Positions 53,983 through 62,810 of a stretch of 64,000 nucleotides of DNA are shown here, piece by piece (position 1 is the first letter of the stretch; each line of letters begins with the position of its first letter). Under the pieces are notes generated by a model, which was given only the letters and a program-made list of their open reading frames with translations, was not told the DNA's origin and ran no database searches. A program made the translations under genes and the position numbers. The DNA comes from Paracoccaceae bacterium (lineage in GTDB: Bacteria > Pseudomonadota > Alphaproteobacteria > Rhodobacterales > Rhodobacteraceae): assembly GCA_006226775.1 (NCBI GenBank), contig SBGD01000021.1, positions 1-64,000 on the forward strand, written 5' to 3'.

Positions 53983-54936
53983 ATGCTGAACGAAATCTTC
54001 ATCAAACCCTTCGCCGACATGGTCGCGGCGCCGGATTTCCTGATGCAGGTGCTCTGGGAAGGGCTGGTCTCGGGCATCCTCTATGCACTGATCGCGCTGG
54101 GCTTCGTGCTGATCTTCCGCTCGTCGCGCATCTTCAACTTCGCCCAGGGCATCATGGTGGTCTTTGCCGCGCTGACGCTGGTCGGGCTTTACGAGATGGG
54201 CGTGCCGGCCTGGATCTGCGTGCTGCTGACGCTGGGGGTGATGTTCGTCCTCGCGGTGGTGATCGAGCGGGTGGTGCTGCGGCCGCTGGTGGGCCAGCCC
54301 GACATCATCCTCTTCATGGCCACCATCGGCATCACGCTGTTCCTGATCGGGCTGGGCGAGATCATCTTCGGCGGCGAGAACGAGGTGATGATCACCGAGG
54401 AACTGGGCATTCCGACCGGCGACACGGTGCTGGAGCCCTTCGGCGGCCTGTTGATCCTGCAACACCTCGATATCACGGTGGTTGTCGTGGCGACGCTGCT
54501 GGTGATCGCGCTGCTGGCCTTCCTCAATTACACCCAGATGGGCCGGGCGATCCGCGCGCTGGGCGACGATCACCAGGCGGCACTGTCGGTGGGCATCTCG
54601 CTTCAGACGGTCTGGGTGCTGGTCTGGTTCATCGCCGGGATCATCGCGCTGGTCACCGGCATTGCCTGGGGCGCGCGCGCCGGGGTGAGTTTTGCGCTCG
54701 AGGTGATCGCCTACAAGGCGCTGCCGGTGCTGATGCTGGGGGGGCTGGAGTCGATCACCGGGGCGATCATCGGCGGGTTGATGATCGGCATCCTGGAGAA
54801 ACTCTTCGAGATCTACTGGGGCCAGCCGCTGCTGGGCGGCAATACCGAGACCTGGTTTGCCTTCGTGCTGGCGCTGATCGTGCTGCTGTTCCGGCCGCAG
54901 GGGCTGTTCGGGGAACGGATCATCGAAAGGGTCTAG
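53983..54936 (+). CDS. ABC transporter permease, LivH type
   Basis: Integral membrane protein of 317 aa with about eight helices. Family blocks: VSGILYALIALGFVLIFRSS near residue 30, FAQGIMVVFAA, and the cytoplasmic loop GRAIRALGDDHQAALSVGI that contacts the ATPases (EAA-like). Start at 53983 (MLNEIFIKPF). Second membrane-complex gene of the importer. Confidence 0.9.
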   Translation: MLNEIFIKPFADMVAAPDFLMQVLWEGLVSGILYALIALGFVLIFRSSRIFNFAQGIMVVFAALTLVGLYEMGVPAWICVLLTLGVMFVLAVVIERVVLRPLVGQPDIILFMATIGITLFLIGLGEIIFGGENEVMITEELGIPTGDTVLEPFGGLLILQHLDITVVVVATLLVIALLAFLNYTQMGRAIRALGDDHQAALSVGISLQTVWVLVWFIAGIIALVTGIAWGARAGVSFALEVIAYKALPVLMLGGLESITGAIIGGLMIGILEKLFEIYWGQPLLGGNTETWFAFVLALIVLLFRPQGLFGERIIERV

Positions 54937-55006
54937 GGCAGCGCGGCGCGCGCTGCCCGGAAACGACGCGGCGGGCCGAGCGCCCGCCGGCAACAAGACA
55001 GGACTG

Positions 55007-55231
55007 GTGAAAGTGACGATGGCAAAGCTGGTGGCAATTCTCAACGTGGTGGCCTGGTCGGGGTTCTGGGCCTTCGGGTACCTGGCGCTCTCGGGCCAGC
55101 CGGGCGAGCCGGGCGACATGGTGACCGCCCTGATCCTTGCCGCCCTGGGCGCCGCCCTCGGCCTCTGGGCCTGGGTCTGGCTGGCGCGGCACAGCGGGCG
55201 GCCGCCCATGGGCCCGGGCCTCGACACCTAG
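55007..55231 (+). CDS. Small two-helix membrane protein in the ABC operon
   Basis: Protein of 74 aa with two hydrophobic helices (about residues 7-28 and 38-60) and a short cytoplasmic tail. I do not recognise a named family. Its place between the two permease genes, in the same direction and within 71 bp of each, suggests it belongs to the transporter, perhaps as a small accessory subunit. GTG at 55007 or ATG at 55019 may be the start. Confidence 0.65.
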   Translation: MKVTMAKLVAILNVVAWSGFWAFGYLALSGQPGEPGDMVTALILAALGAALGLWAWVWLARHSGRPPMGPGLDT

Positions 55232-55298
55232 GAAACGCAAGCCGCCCGAGGCGCGCCATCCCGGTGCCGCCGCAGGGTGATCAGACGGAAAGCGACGG

Positions 55299-56375
55299 AT
55301 GCTCTACAGAACCGCAGGACAATTCAAGACCAGCTACAAGGCCGACCAGGCGCTGTTTCCGGTCCGGCAGGATGCCATCCTGCTGATGATCATTCTCGCC
55401 TTCGCCTGGGTGATCTTTCCGCTGACCGCCTCGGAGTTTGCCTTCCAGACGCTGCTGATCCCGATCATGATCTATGCGCTGGCGGCACTCGGGCTCAATA
55501 TCCTGACCGGCTATGCGGGTCAGTTGTCCCTGGGGACAGCGGCCTTCATGGGGGTGGGGGCCTATGCCTGCTACAAGATGGTGACCTTGATGCCCTGGAT
55601 GAACCCGATCCTGGCCATCCTGCTGTCGGGGGTGTTCAGCGCGGGCGTCGGCGTGGCCTTCGGCATTCCGTCTTTGCGCATCAAGGGGTTCTACCTGGCC
55701 ATTGCCACCCTGGCGGCGCAGTTCTTCCTGGTCTGGCTGTTCGAGAAATGGGCCTGGCTTTACAACTACAATGCCTCGGGCGCGATCCAGGTGCCGAACC
55801 TCGAGATCTTCGGGCTCTACGTCGCCGGGCCGCAGGCCTCGTCGGTGACGCAATATTTCGTGGTGCTGGGCATCGTGACGCTGCTCACCCTGCTCTGCAT
55901 CAACCTGACCCGCGGCAACCTGGGCCGGACGTGGAAGGCGACGCGCGACATGGACATCGCCGCCGAGCTGATCGGCATCAACCTGATGAAGTCCAAGCTC
56001 ACCGCCTTTGCCGTGTCGTCCTATATCGTCGGCGTCGCGGGCGCGCTTTTCGTCTTCATGTGGCGCGGCGCGGCCGAGCCGAACCTCTTCGACATTCCGC
56101 TGTCGTTCCGCATCCTGTTCATCGCCATCATCGGCGGGCTGGGCTCGATCCTCGGCAATTACCTCGGCGCGATCCTGATCGTCGGGCTGCCGGTGGTGCT
56201 GGGCACGGTGCCGGCGGCCCTGGGCATCCCGGTCTCCTCGGCGATGATCGAACATCTCAACATCATGATCGTGGGCAGCCTGATCATCTTCTTTCTGATC
56301 ATCGAGCCGCATGGCCTTGCCCGGCTCTGGGCGCTGATCCGCGAGAAACTCATTCTCTGGCCGTTCCCGCACTAG
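55299..56375 (+). CDS. ABC transporter permease, LivM type
   Basis: Integral membrane protein of 358 aa. Typical LivM blocks: LAALGLNILTGYAGQLSLG (about residues 62-80), FYLAIATLAAQF, the cytoplasmic loop TWKATRDMDIAAELIGINL and GGLGSILGNYLGAILI. It pairs with the LivH-type permease. Start ATG at 55299. Confidence 0.9.
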   Translation: MLYRTAGQFKTSYKADQALFPVRQDAILLMIILAFAWVIFPLTASEFAFQTLLIPIMIYALAALGLNILTGYAGQLSLGTAAFMGVGAYACYKMVTLMPWMNPILAILLSGVFSAGVGVAFGIPSLRIKGFYLAIATLAAQFFLVWLFEKWAWLYNYNASGAIQVPNLEIFGLYVAGPQASSVTQYFVVLGIVTLLTLLCINLTRGNLGRTWKATRDMDIAAELIGINLMKSKLTAFAVSSYIVGVAGALFVFMWRGAAEPNLFDIPLSFRILFIAIIGGLGSILGNYLGAILIVGLPVVLGTVPAALGIPVSSAMIEHLNIMIVGSLIIFFLIIEPHGLARLWALIREKLILWPFPH

Positions 56376-56434
56376 GGGCCGGCCCAATACCAAGCCAACG
56401 GGACAAGACACCAATCCAAACGGGAGGACCCCAG

Positions 56435-57727
56435 ATGAAACACTTCAGCAAACTGGCCATTGCCACGGTCGTCGCCGGCATCACCGCCGGAAGCGCCATG
56501 GCGCAGGAGCTTTACACGCCCAACCTCAGCTACCGGACCGGGCCTTTCGCGGCCACCGGCATTCCGCTGATGAACGGCCAGGCCGACTACATGGCGATGC
56601 TCAACGCCCGCGATGGCGGCATCGGCGGCATCAAGGTCAATTTCGAGGAATGCGAGACCGGCTATTCCACCGAGAAGGGCGCGGAATGCTATGAAAAGAC
56701 CAAGGACCGCGCGATCGTGACCCAGCCCTGGTCGACCGGCATCACGCTGCAGGTACTGCCGAAGACCAATATCGACGAGATCCCGATCCTTGCGCCGGGC
56801 TACGGGTTCAGCCCGATGATGGACGGCAAGACCTTCCAGTGGGCCTTCAACACGCCCGCAGGCTATTGGGACGCCGCCGACATGATCGTGCAGTACCTCG
56901 AAGGCATGGAGAGCCTCGAGGGCAAGAAGATCGCCTTTTTGCACCTCGACCACCCCTACGGCAAGGAGCCGATCCCGCTGTTCGAGCAGATGGCCGAGGA
57001 AAAGGGCTTTGAGCTGGTGCCGATCCCGGTCGGTCTGAAGGAGATGCAGAACCAGTCGGCGCAATGGCTGCAAATCCGCCGCGAGCGGCCGGACTACGTG
57101 GTGATGTGGGGCTGGGGCGCGATGAACGCCGGTGCCATCACCGAGGCCGTCAAGACCAAGTTCCCGATGGAGAACATGATCGGCGTCTGGTGGGCCAGCC
57201 ATGATGCCGACCTGCGCATCGTCGGCGAGGACGGCAAGGGCTACAAGGCGATCTCCTGGTCCTTCCCCAACCCGGATGCGCCGGTGATGGCCGATCTCAA
57301 GACCCATGTGGTCGATACCGGCATGACCCAGTCCAACCCCGAAGAGATGTCGGGCGTGTTCTACAACCGCGGGTTGATCATCTCGGCGATCCTGGCCGAG
57401 GGCATCCGCGTGGCGCAAGAGCACGCCGGCAAGCCCGACATCAGCCCGTCGGACCTGCGCTGGGGGCTCGAGAACATCGACATGACGCCCGAGCGCATCT
57501 CGGAGCTGGGCCTTGACGGCATGGTGCCGCCCTTCAAGACCACCTGCGCCGACCACACCGGCGGATCGGGCGGCTGGATGCTGGAATGGGACGGCGCGAA
57601 ATTCGTCCAGGTCTCGGACCACCTCGTGCCGAATACCGAGGCCTATGCCGCGCTGGTAAGCGAGAAGGCCAAGGAATACGCCGAGGCCAATGCGCCCTGG
57701 CCGGTCAACGAGACCTGCGAGATGTAA
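56435..57727 (+). CDS. Periplasmic substrate-binding protein of the ABC importer
   Basis: Type I periplasmic binding protein of 430 aa (LivK-like). Signal peptide about residues 1-23, MKHFSKLAIATVVAGITAGS..., cleavage after AMA. Mature region opens ELYTPNLSYRTGPFAATGI, and has a two-lobed fold. A pair of Cys near residues 69 and 81 and another Cys pair near the C-terminus (TCADH, ETCEM) may form disulfides. Ligand unknown; the CoA ligase at each end of the locus suggests an organic acid rather than an amino acid. Confidence 0.9.
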   Translation: MKHFSKLAIATVVAGITAGSAMAQELYTPNLSYRTGPFAATGIPLMNGQADYMAMLNARDGGIGGIKVNFEECETGYSTEKGAECYEKTKDRAIVTQPWSTGITLQVLPKTNIDEIPILAPGYGFSPMMDGKTFQWAFNTPAGYWDAADMIVQYLEGMESLEGKKIAFLHLDHPYGKEPIPLFEQMAEEKGFELVPIPVGLKEMQNQSAQWLQIRRERPDYVVMWGWGAMNAGAITEAVKTKFPMENMIGVWWASHDADLRIVGEDGKGYKAISWSFPNPDAPVMADLKTHVVDTGMTQSNPEEMSGVFYNRGLIISAILAEGIRVAQEHAGKPDISPSDLRWGLENIDMTPERISELGLDGMVPPFKTTCADHTGGSGGWMLEWDGAKFVQVSDHLVPNTEAYAALVSEKAKEYAEANAPWPVNETCEM

Positions 57728-57792
57728 ATCCCCCTCCGGCGGCGGCGCCCTCTGTCGCCGCCGGAATTTGCCTATCTGGGAAAGAGAAGAAG

Positions 57793-58629
57793 ATGCTGGA
57801 CGCCGCTGCGACCACCGCCAGAACCGAAGAGGCCCTGCTGGAGGTCAACAATATCGAGGTGATCTACAACCACGTGATCCTCGTGCTGAAAGGCGTGTCG
57901 CTGACCGTGCCCCGGGGCGGGATCACCGCGCTTCTGGGCGGCAATGGCGCGGGCAAGACCACCACGCTCAAGGCGATCTCGAACCTTTTGCATTCCGAGC
58001 GCGGCGAGGTGACCAAGGGGTCGATCGTCTACAAGGGCGAGCGGGTGCAGGATCTCGATCCGGCGGCGCTGGTCACCCGCGGGGTGATCCAGGTGATGGA
58101 AGGCCGCCATTGTTTCGAACATCTGACGGTCGAGGAAAACCTGCTGACCGGCGCCTATACGCGCAAGGACGGCAAGGCCGCGGTCGAGGCCGACCTCGAG
58201 ATGGTCTATACCTATTTCCCGCGCCTCAAGGAGCGCCGCAAGAGCCAGGCCGGCTATACCTCGGGCGGCGAGCAGCAGATGACGGCGATCGGCCGCGCGC
58301 TGATGAGCCGCCCCGAGACGATCCTGCTGGACGAGCCCTCGATGGGGCTGGCGCCGCAACTGGTGGAACAGATCTTCGAGATCGTCAAATCGGTCAACGA
58401 GAACGAGGGCGTGTCCTTCCTTCTGGCCGAGCAGAACACCAACGTGGCGCTGCGTTTCGCGCATTACGGCTATATCCTCGAATCGGGGCGCGTGGTGATG
58501 GACGGCCCGGCCGCCGATCTGCGCGAGAACCCGGACGTGAAGGAATTCTACCTCGGCATGTCCGACGAGGGGCGCAAGTCGTTCCGCGACGTCCGCTCCT
58601 ACCGTCGGCGCAAACGCTGGTTGGCGTGA
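57793..58629 (+). CDS. ABC transporter ATP-binding protein, LivF type
   Basis: ATPase of 278 aa. Walker A GGNGAGKTT (about residues 52-60), signature TSGGEQQMTAIGRAL, Walker B ILLDEPSMGL. N- and C-terminal extensions (about 15 residues each, the latter RKSFRDVRSYRRRKRWLA, very basic) exceed E. coli LivF. Last gene of the import run; ribosome site AAGAGAAGAAG. Confidence 0.9.
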   Translation: MLDAAATTARTEEALLEVNNIEVIYNHVILVLKGVSLTVPRGGITALLGGNGAGKTTTLKAISNLLHSERGEVTKGSIVYKGERVQDLDPAALVTRGVIQVMEGRHCFEHLTVEENLLTGAYTRKDGKAAVEADLEMVYTYFPRLKERRKSQAGYTSGGEQQMTAIGRALMSRPETILLDEPSMGLAPQLVEQIFEIVKSVNENEGVSFLLAEQNTNVALRFAHYGYILESGRVVMDGPAADLRENPDVKEFYLGMSDEGRKSFRDVRSYRRRKRWLA

Positions 58630-58644
58630 TGTCGCCCCTGACCC

Positions 58645-58698
58645 GTAGGCCGGGCTTCAGCCCGGCATCCCGCAGCGCCGGGCTGAAGCCCGGCCTAC
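58645..58698. repeat. Perfect 22-bp inverted repeat
   Basis: GTAGGCCGGGCTTCAGCCCGGC, 10-bp spacer, and the exact reverse complement. Each arm is itself a hairpin (GCCGGGCTTCAGCCCGGC). It separates the convergent livF-type and duplicated-domain genes and is a likely terminator of both. Confidence 0.9.
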
Positions 58699-58706
58699 AT
58701 CCGGCC

Positions 58707-59567
58707 TCACCGTTCGGCCAGCAGTTTCGTCCGCATCTCCTCGATCAGCGCCAGCGCCTCGTCGCGGGTATTGCGGATATTGGGGCGGAAGCCCTGGCTT
58801 TCCGCGCGCATCCGGATGTCCTCGGCGGTCTCCGACCCGGCGGCAAAGCGCACCGAACCCAGCGAGGCGGCCGCGTTCAGCCGCTTGCCGCGATGGGCAT
58901 AACGCACCCAGGCCTCGGGCAGGATCTGGCAGCCGTTGAGGTTCACCAGGAAAAAGAACCGGCGGTCGAAGGCGCGGATCCGCTCTTCGATGTGGTCGTA
59001 GACATCGTCGACGTCGCGCGAGTGGTGAAAGGTCATGTGGCTGAAATCGGCCTCCATGATGACCCGGTCCAGGTCGAAACGGATGCGCCGCACCACGTCG
59101 GCGGGGGTGTAGTTCGGGTCATGGCTGACCCGCCGCTCCACCCGGGTCGACGGCATCTCGCCGATCCGCGCCAGCGCCGCGGCGCGGTTGTCGAAGAGAT
59201 TGGGATCGAAGGCCTCGGTATTGGCCGCGCGCTCGATCTGGCGCCGGGTCTCGTCGGAGGCATCGAAGCGCACCGAGCCCATGGAATGCGCGTGGTTCAG
59301 CACCTTGCCGCGGCGGCTGTAGGCCAGCCAGGCGGCAGGCTCGATCCGCGTGCCGTTGAGGTTGACGAGAAAGAACCAGCGATCCTCGCCGGTGGCGCGG
59401 ATCGCCCGTTCCAGCGCGTCATAGACCCGGTTGACGGTCTCGGAACTGTCGAAGACCAGCCCCGAGAAATCCGCCTCCATGCATTGCAACGCCGCGTGAA
59501 AGGTGATCCGCCGGTCGTAATCGGTCGCGGCCGCCTCGGCCTTTGGCAGGGTCACGGCTTCGGTCAT
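58707..59567 (-). CDS. Unknown protein made of two copies of one domain
   Basis: Protein of 286 aa that I cannot assign to a named family. Residues about 21-137 and 162-278 are clear internal copies: MEADFSGLVFDSSETVNRVY against MEADFSHMTFHHSRDVDDVY, FFLVNLNGTRIEPAAWLAYS against FFLVNLNGCQILPEAWVRYA, RRGKVLN against HRGKRLN, and GSVRFDASDET against GSVRFAAGSET. No signal peptide or membrane helix. It faces an ABC importer on one side and a CoA ligase on the other, but on the opposite strand, so a regulatory or scaffold role is as likely as a metabolic one. Confidence 0.75.
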   Translation of the reverse strand: MTEAVTLPKAEAAATDYDRRITFHAALQCMEADFSGLVFDSSETVNRVYDALERAIRATGEDRWFFLVNLNGTRIEPAAWLAYSRRGKVLNHAHSMGSVRFDASDETRRQIERAANTEAFDPNLFDNRAAALARIGEMPSTRVERRVSHDPNYTPADVVRRIRFDLDRVIMEADFSHMTFHHSRDVDDVYDHIEERIRAFDRRFFFLVNLNGCQILPEAWVRYAHRGKRLNAAASLGSVRFAAGSETAEDIRMRAESQGFRPNIRNTRDEALALIEEMRTKLLAER

Positions 59568-59695
59568 CTCTCGTCTCCCTTGTCGCGCCGCTCCTCCGGC
59601 GCCCCGTACACATTCGCATACCGTGATACCCGCCGCACCGCGCCCGCCCTACGGGGCAAGCTGTCGCTGCGACATTTCATCAAAGGACATGCCCC

Positions 59696-60868
59696 ATGAG
59701 CCGCTATTTCGACGCCCTGGAAACCCGCTCGCAGGACGCGCGCGAGGCCGCGCACCTCGCGGCGCTGAACGAACAGCTGGCCCGTCACGGCACCGACCCC
59801 TTGGCCGATCTCTCGGGGCTGGCCGCGCTGCCGGTGCTGCGCAAGTCCGACCTGGTGGCGCGGCAGAAGGCCCGGCCGCCCTTCGGCGGGCTGCCGGTTG
59901 CCAACCTGGCGCATGTCTTCCAGTCGCCCGGCCCGATCTACGAGCCGGGCGGGATCAGCCACGACTGGTGGCGGATCGGCCGGTTCCTGCATGCCGCGGG
60001 CATCGGGCCGGGCGACATCGTGCAGAACTGCTTCGGCTATCACCTGACCCCCGCCGGCACGATCTTCGAGAACGGTGCCCGGGCGGTGGGCGCCGTCGTG
60101 CTGCCCGCCGGCACCGGCCAGAGCGAGCTTCAGGCGCGCGCCGCGCATGACGTCGGCGTCACCGCCTATGCCGGCACGCCGGATTTCCTGAAGGTGATTC
60201 TCGACAAGGCCCGGGATCTGGACCTGCCGCTCAAGATCACCCGCGCGGTGGTGGGCGGCGGCGCGCTGTTCCCGTCGCTCCGGCAGGAATATGCCGATCG
60301 CGGCATCGCCTGCCTGCAATGCTATGCCACCGCCGACCTCGGCAATGTCGCCTACGAGACCGAGGCGATGGAAGGCATGGTCCTCGACGAGGGCGTGATC
60401 GTCGAGATCGTCACCCCGGGCACCGGCACCCCTGTGGCCCCCGGCGAGGTGGGCGAGATCGTGGTCACCACGCTCAACCCCGACTACCCGCTGATCCGCT
60501 TCGCCACCGGCGACATGAGCGCCGTGATGGCAGGTCAGAGCCCCTGCGGGCGGACCAATGCGCGCATCAAGGGCTGGATGGGCCGGGCCGACCAGACCAC
60601 CAAGATCAAGGGCATGTTCGTGCGCCCCGAGCAGGTGGCCGAACTGGTGGCGCGCCACGCCGAGGTCACCCGCGCGCGGATCATCGCCACGCGCGAGGGC
60701 GAGGCCGACGGCATGATCGTGCGGCTGGAAAGCGCCGCCGACGACCCCGCGCGCTATGACGCCAGCGTGCGCGAAGTGCTCAAGCTTCGCGGGTCTATCG
60801 AACTTGTGTCCCCCGGAAGCCTTCCCAAGGACGGCATCGTGATAGAGGATACACGGGTTTATGACTGA
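59696..60868 (+). CDS. PaaK-like phenylacetate-CoA ligase family enzyme
   Basis: Adenylate-forming ligase of 390 aa. Visible blocks: SPGPIYEPGGISHDWWRIGR near residue 77, CFGYHLTPAGTIFENGARAV, YAGTPDFLKVIL, LQCYATADLGNVAYE, GEIVVTTLNPDYPLIRFATGD and RADQTTKIKGMFVRPEQV. The usual SGTTG loop is altered to SPGPI, seen in a branch of the family. Substrate probably an aryl or small organic acid. It starts 129 bp from the divergent duplicated-domain gene. Confidence 0.85.
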   Translation: MSRYFDALETRSQDAREAAHLAALNEQLARHGTDPLADLSGLAALPVLRKSDLVARQKARPPFGGLPVANLAHVFQSPGPIYEPGGISHDWWRIGRFLHAAGIGPGDIVQNCFGYHLTPAGTIFENGARAVGAVVLPAGTGQSELQARAAHDVGVTAYAGTPDFLKVILDKARDLDLPLKITRAVVGGGALFPSLRQEYADRGIACLQCYATADLGNVAYETEAMEGMVLDEGVIVEIVTPGTGTPVAPGEVGEIVVTTLNPDYPLIRFATGDMSAVMAGQSPCGRTNARIKGWMGRADQTTKIKGMFVRPEQVAELVARHAEVTRARIIATREGEADGMIVRLESAADDPARYDASVREVLKLRGSIELVSPGSLPKDGIVIEDTRVYD

Positions 60869-60884
60869 CCCGGGAGGACCCGTC

Positions 60885-62528
60885 ATGCCTCGACCCCTTC
60901 GCCCTGCCCTGCGCCAGGGGCTTGCGCTCTGCGCGCTGCTGATCGCCGCGCCGCTGAGCGCGGCCGATCTTGCGCTGGTGCTGGCCAACGACAATTACCG
61001 CCGTCTGGAAGACGCGCCCGGCGCCGCCGATCTGCGCCCCATCGCCACCCGGCTGGAGGATCTCGGCTTCGAGGTGATCTCCGGCTTCAACGCCGATACC
61101 GACGACCTGATCGCCGCGACCGAGCGCTTTCGCCGCGAGGCCGAGGAGGCCGACCGCGTGCTGATCGTGATCGACGGCCATTTCGTCAGCTCCAGCACCG
61201 ATGCCTGGTTCCTGGCCCGCGATGCCCAGGATGTCGAACCGCTCACCCTGCCCTCGCAGGGGATTTCGCTGACCTCGCTGGCCGAGATCGCCGGCGATGC
61301 CGCCGCCGGCCGGGCGGTGATCCTGGCCGGACGCTCGAGCGAGCTCAACGCCGCCGGGCGGGGGTTGCGCACCGGCACCCAGGGGCTGAACCTGCCGCAG
61401 GGGGTCACCCTGGCCAGCGGCACGCCGGAATGGCTGCGCCACGCGATCTTTGCCGGGCTGCTGCGCGAGGGCAAGAGCCTGAACCAGGCGCTCAGCCAAC
61501 TGGCCGCGCGCGGCTTTCTCAGCGACAGCGTGGGCTTTACCGAAGGCCTCATCACCGGCGTGCCGAGCCAGCCGCCGGTGGATACCGAGGCGATCACCCG
61601 CGATGCGCTGGACGAAGGCTTCTGGACCGCGATCCGCGCCATCGACACGGTCGAGGCGCTGGACCTCTACCTGGAACGCTATCCCCGCGGCCGCTTTGCC
61701 GATGACGCGCGCGCCCGCATTGCCGCGCTGGAGGCCGACAAGACCAACCGCTGGGAGGCCGAGGAGACCGCGCTCAACCTCACCCGCGACGAACGGCGCG
61801 CGATCCAGCGCGACCTGACGCTGCTGGGCTTCAACACCCGCGGCGTCGACGGCATCTTCGGCCCCGGCACCCGCGGCGCCATCACCACCTGGCAGCGCGA
61901 CCGGCGTTACGAGCCGACCGGCTTTCTCAACCGCCCGCAATGGCGCCAGCTGACCGACGAGGCCGACCGCAAGCGCGAGGAACAGGCCGAGGAGGCCCGC
62001 CGCGAGGAGGACCGCTTCTGGCGCCAGACCGACCGCGACGGCACCGCCGAGGCGCTGCGCGCCTACCTCGAACGCTATCCCAAGGGCCGCCACGCCGAAG
62101 AGGCGCGCCGCAGGCTGGCCGAGTTCGAGGCCCGCGAGGAAGAGGAAAACCGCCGCGCCGCCCGCCGCGCCTGGCAACAGGCGCAGGAGGTCGACACACT
62201 GGAGGCCTACACCGATTTCGTCGCGCGGTTCCCCAACTCGGAATATGCCGAACAGGCCCGGGCCCGCATCGCCGATCTGCGCGAGGATGACACCGGCCGC
62301 GTGATGGAAGCCGCCCGCGCCGAGGAAAACCAGAACGTCACCAACCCGGTGACGCGCCTGCTGGTCGAGCAGCGGCTGGCGCAACTCGGCTACAACCCCG
62401 GCGTGCCCGACGGCACCTTCACCGAAGAGACCCGCGAGGCCCTGCGCCGCTTCCAGCGCGACCTGGGCATCTTCGAGAGCGGCTATGTCACCAACCGCAC
62501 CGTCGCCTCGCTGCTGCGCGGGCGGTAA
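60885..62528 (+). CDS. Pseudo-caspase with TPR-like repeats and two peptidoglycan-binding domains
   Basis: Exported protein of 547 aa. Signal peptide about residues 1-27. Caspase-like (C14) domain about 28-230: LVLANDNYRRLEDAPGAADL, then His99 (IDGHF), but the Cys motif DACRS is replaced by LAGRS with Gly149. Three similar helical repeats (YLERYPRGRFADDARARIA at 262-280, YLERYPKGRHAEEARRRLA at 394-412, and 441-463), and two PG_binding_1 domains (about 303-355 and 491-544). Likely periplasmic and wall-bound, not a protease. The ATG at 60885 follows GGGAGGACC; it starts 16 bp after the PaaK-like gene's stop. Confidence 0.85.
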   Translation: MPRPLRPALRQGLALCALLIAAPLSAADLALVLANDNYRRLEDAPGAADLRPIATRLEDLGFEVISGFNADTDDLIAATERFRREAEEADRVLIVIDGHFVSSSTDAWFLARDAQDVEPLTLPSQGISLTSLAEIAGDAAAGRAVILAGRSSELNAAGRGLRTGTQGLNLPQGVTLASGTPEWLRHAIFAGLLREGKSLNQALSQLAARGFLSDSVGFTEGLITGVPSQPPVDTEAITRDALDEGFWTAIRAIDTVEALDLYLERYPRGRFADDARARIAALEADKTNRWEAEETALNLTRDERRAIQRDLTLLGFNTRGVDGIFGPGTRGAITTWQRDRRYEPTGFLNRPQWRQLTDEADRKREEQAEEARREEDRFWRQTDRDGTAEALRAYLERYPKGRHAEEARRRLAEFEAREEEENRRAARRAWQQAQEVDTLEAYTDFVARFPNSEYAEQARARIADLREDDTGRVMEAARAEENQNVTNPVTRLLVEQRLAQLGYNPGVPDGTFTEETREALRRFQRDLGIFESGYVTNRTVASLLRGR

Positions 62529-62548
62529 CGCCGGAAACCGGTCGCATC

Positions 62549-62576
62549 GTGCCGCAGGGGGATATCCTTGCGGCAC
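62549..62576 (+). terminator. Hairpin after the pseudo-caspase gene
   Basis: GTGCCGCA ... TGCGGCAC, 8-bp stem with a 12-nt loop, 21 bp past the stop. The rest of the 282-bp gap to the next gene shows nothing I can support. Confidence 0.5.
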
Positions 62577-62810
62577 GCCCTGCCCGGGCTCCTGGCGCAG
62601 GTCCGGCAGGGGGTGGCTCCCGGGCCGGATGCGGATCCGGCGGAACTTCTGGCCGATTGGGCGGTTGAGCACCCGGAGCAGGTGGCTTGAGCCGCCGGGT
62701 CCGGATCGTCCACGACCGAAAGTTCGTCACATGAATGCGCCGATGACCGCCCTTGCCCTGCGCCGCGCAGACGGGGCCATGATCCGGCACGCCGGCAACA
62801 GGAGACCGCC

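Noticed and set aside
62568-62690. 40-residue ORF with TTG start after the pseudo-caspase
   Set aside because: The frame looks somewhat protein-like, but its start lies inside the terminator hairpin and there is no independent support.
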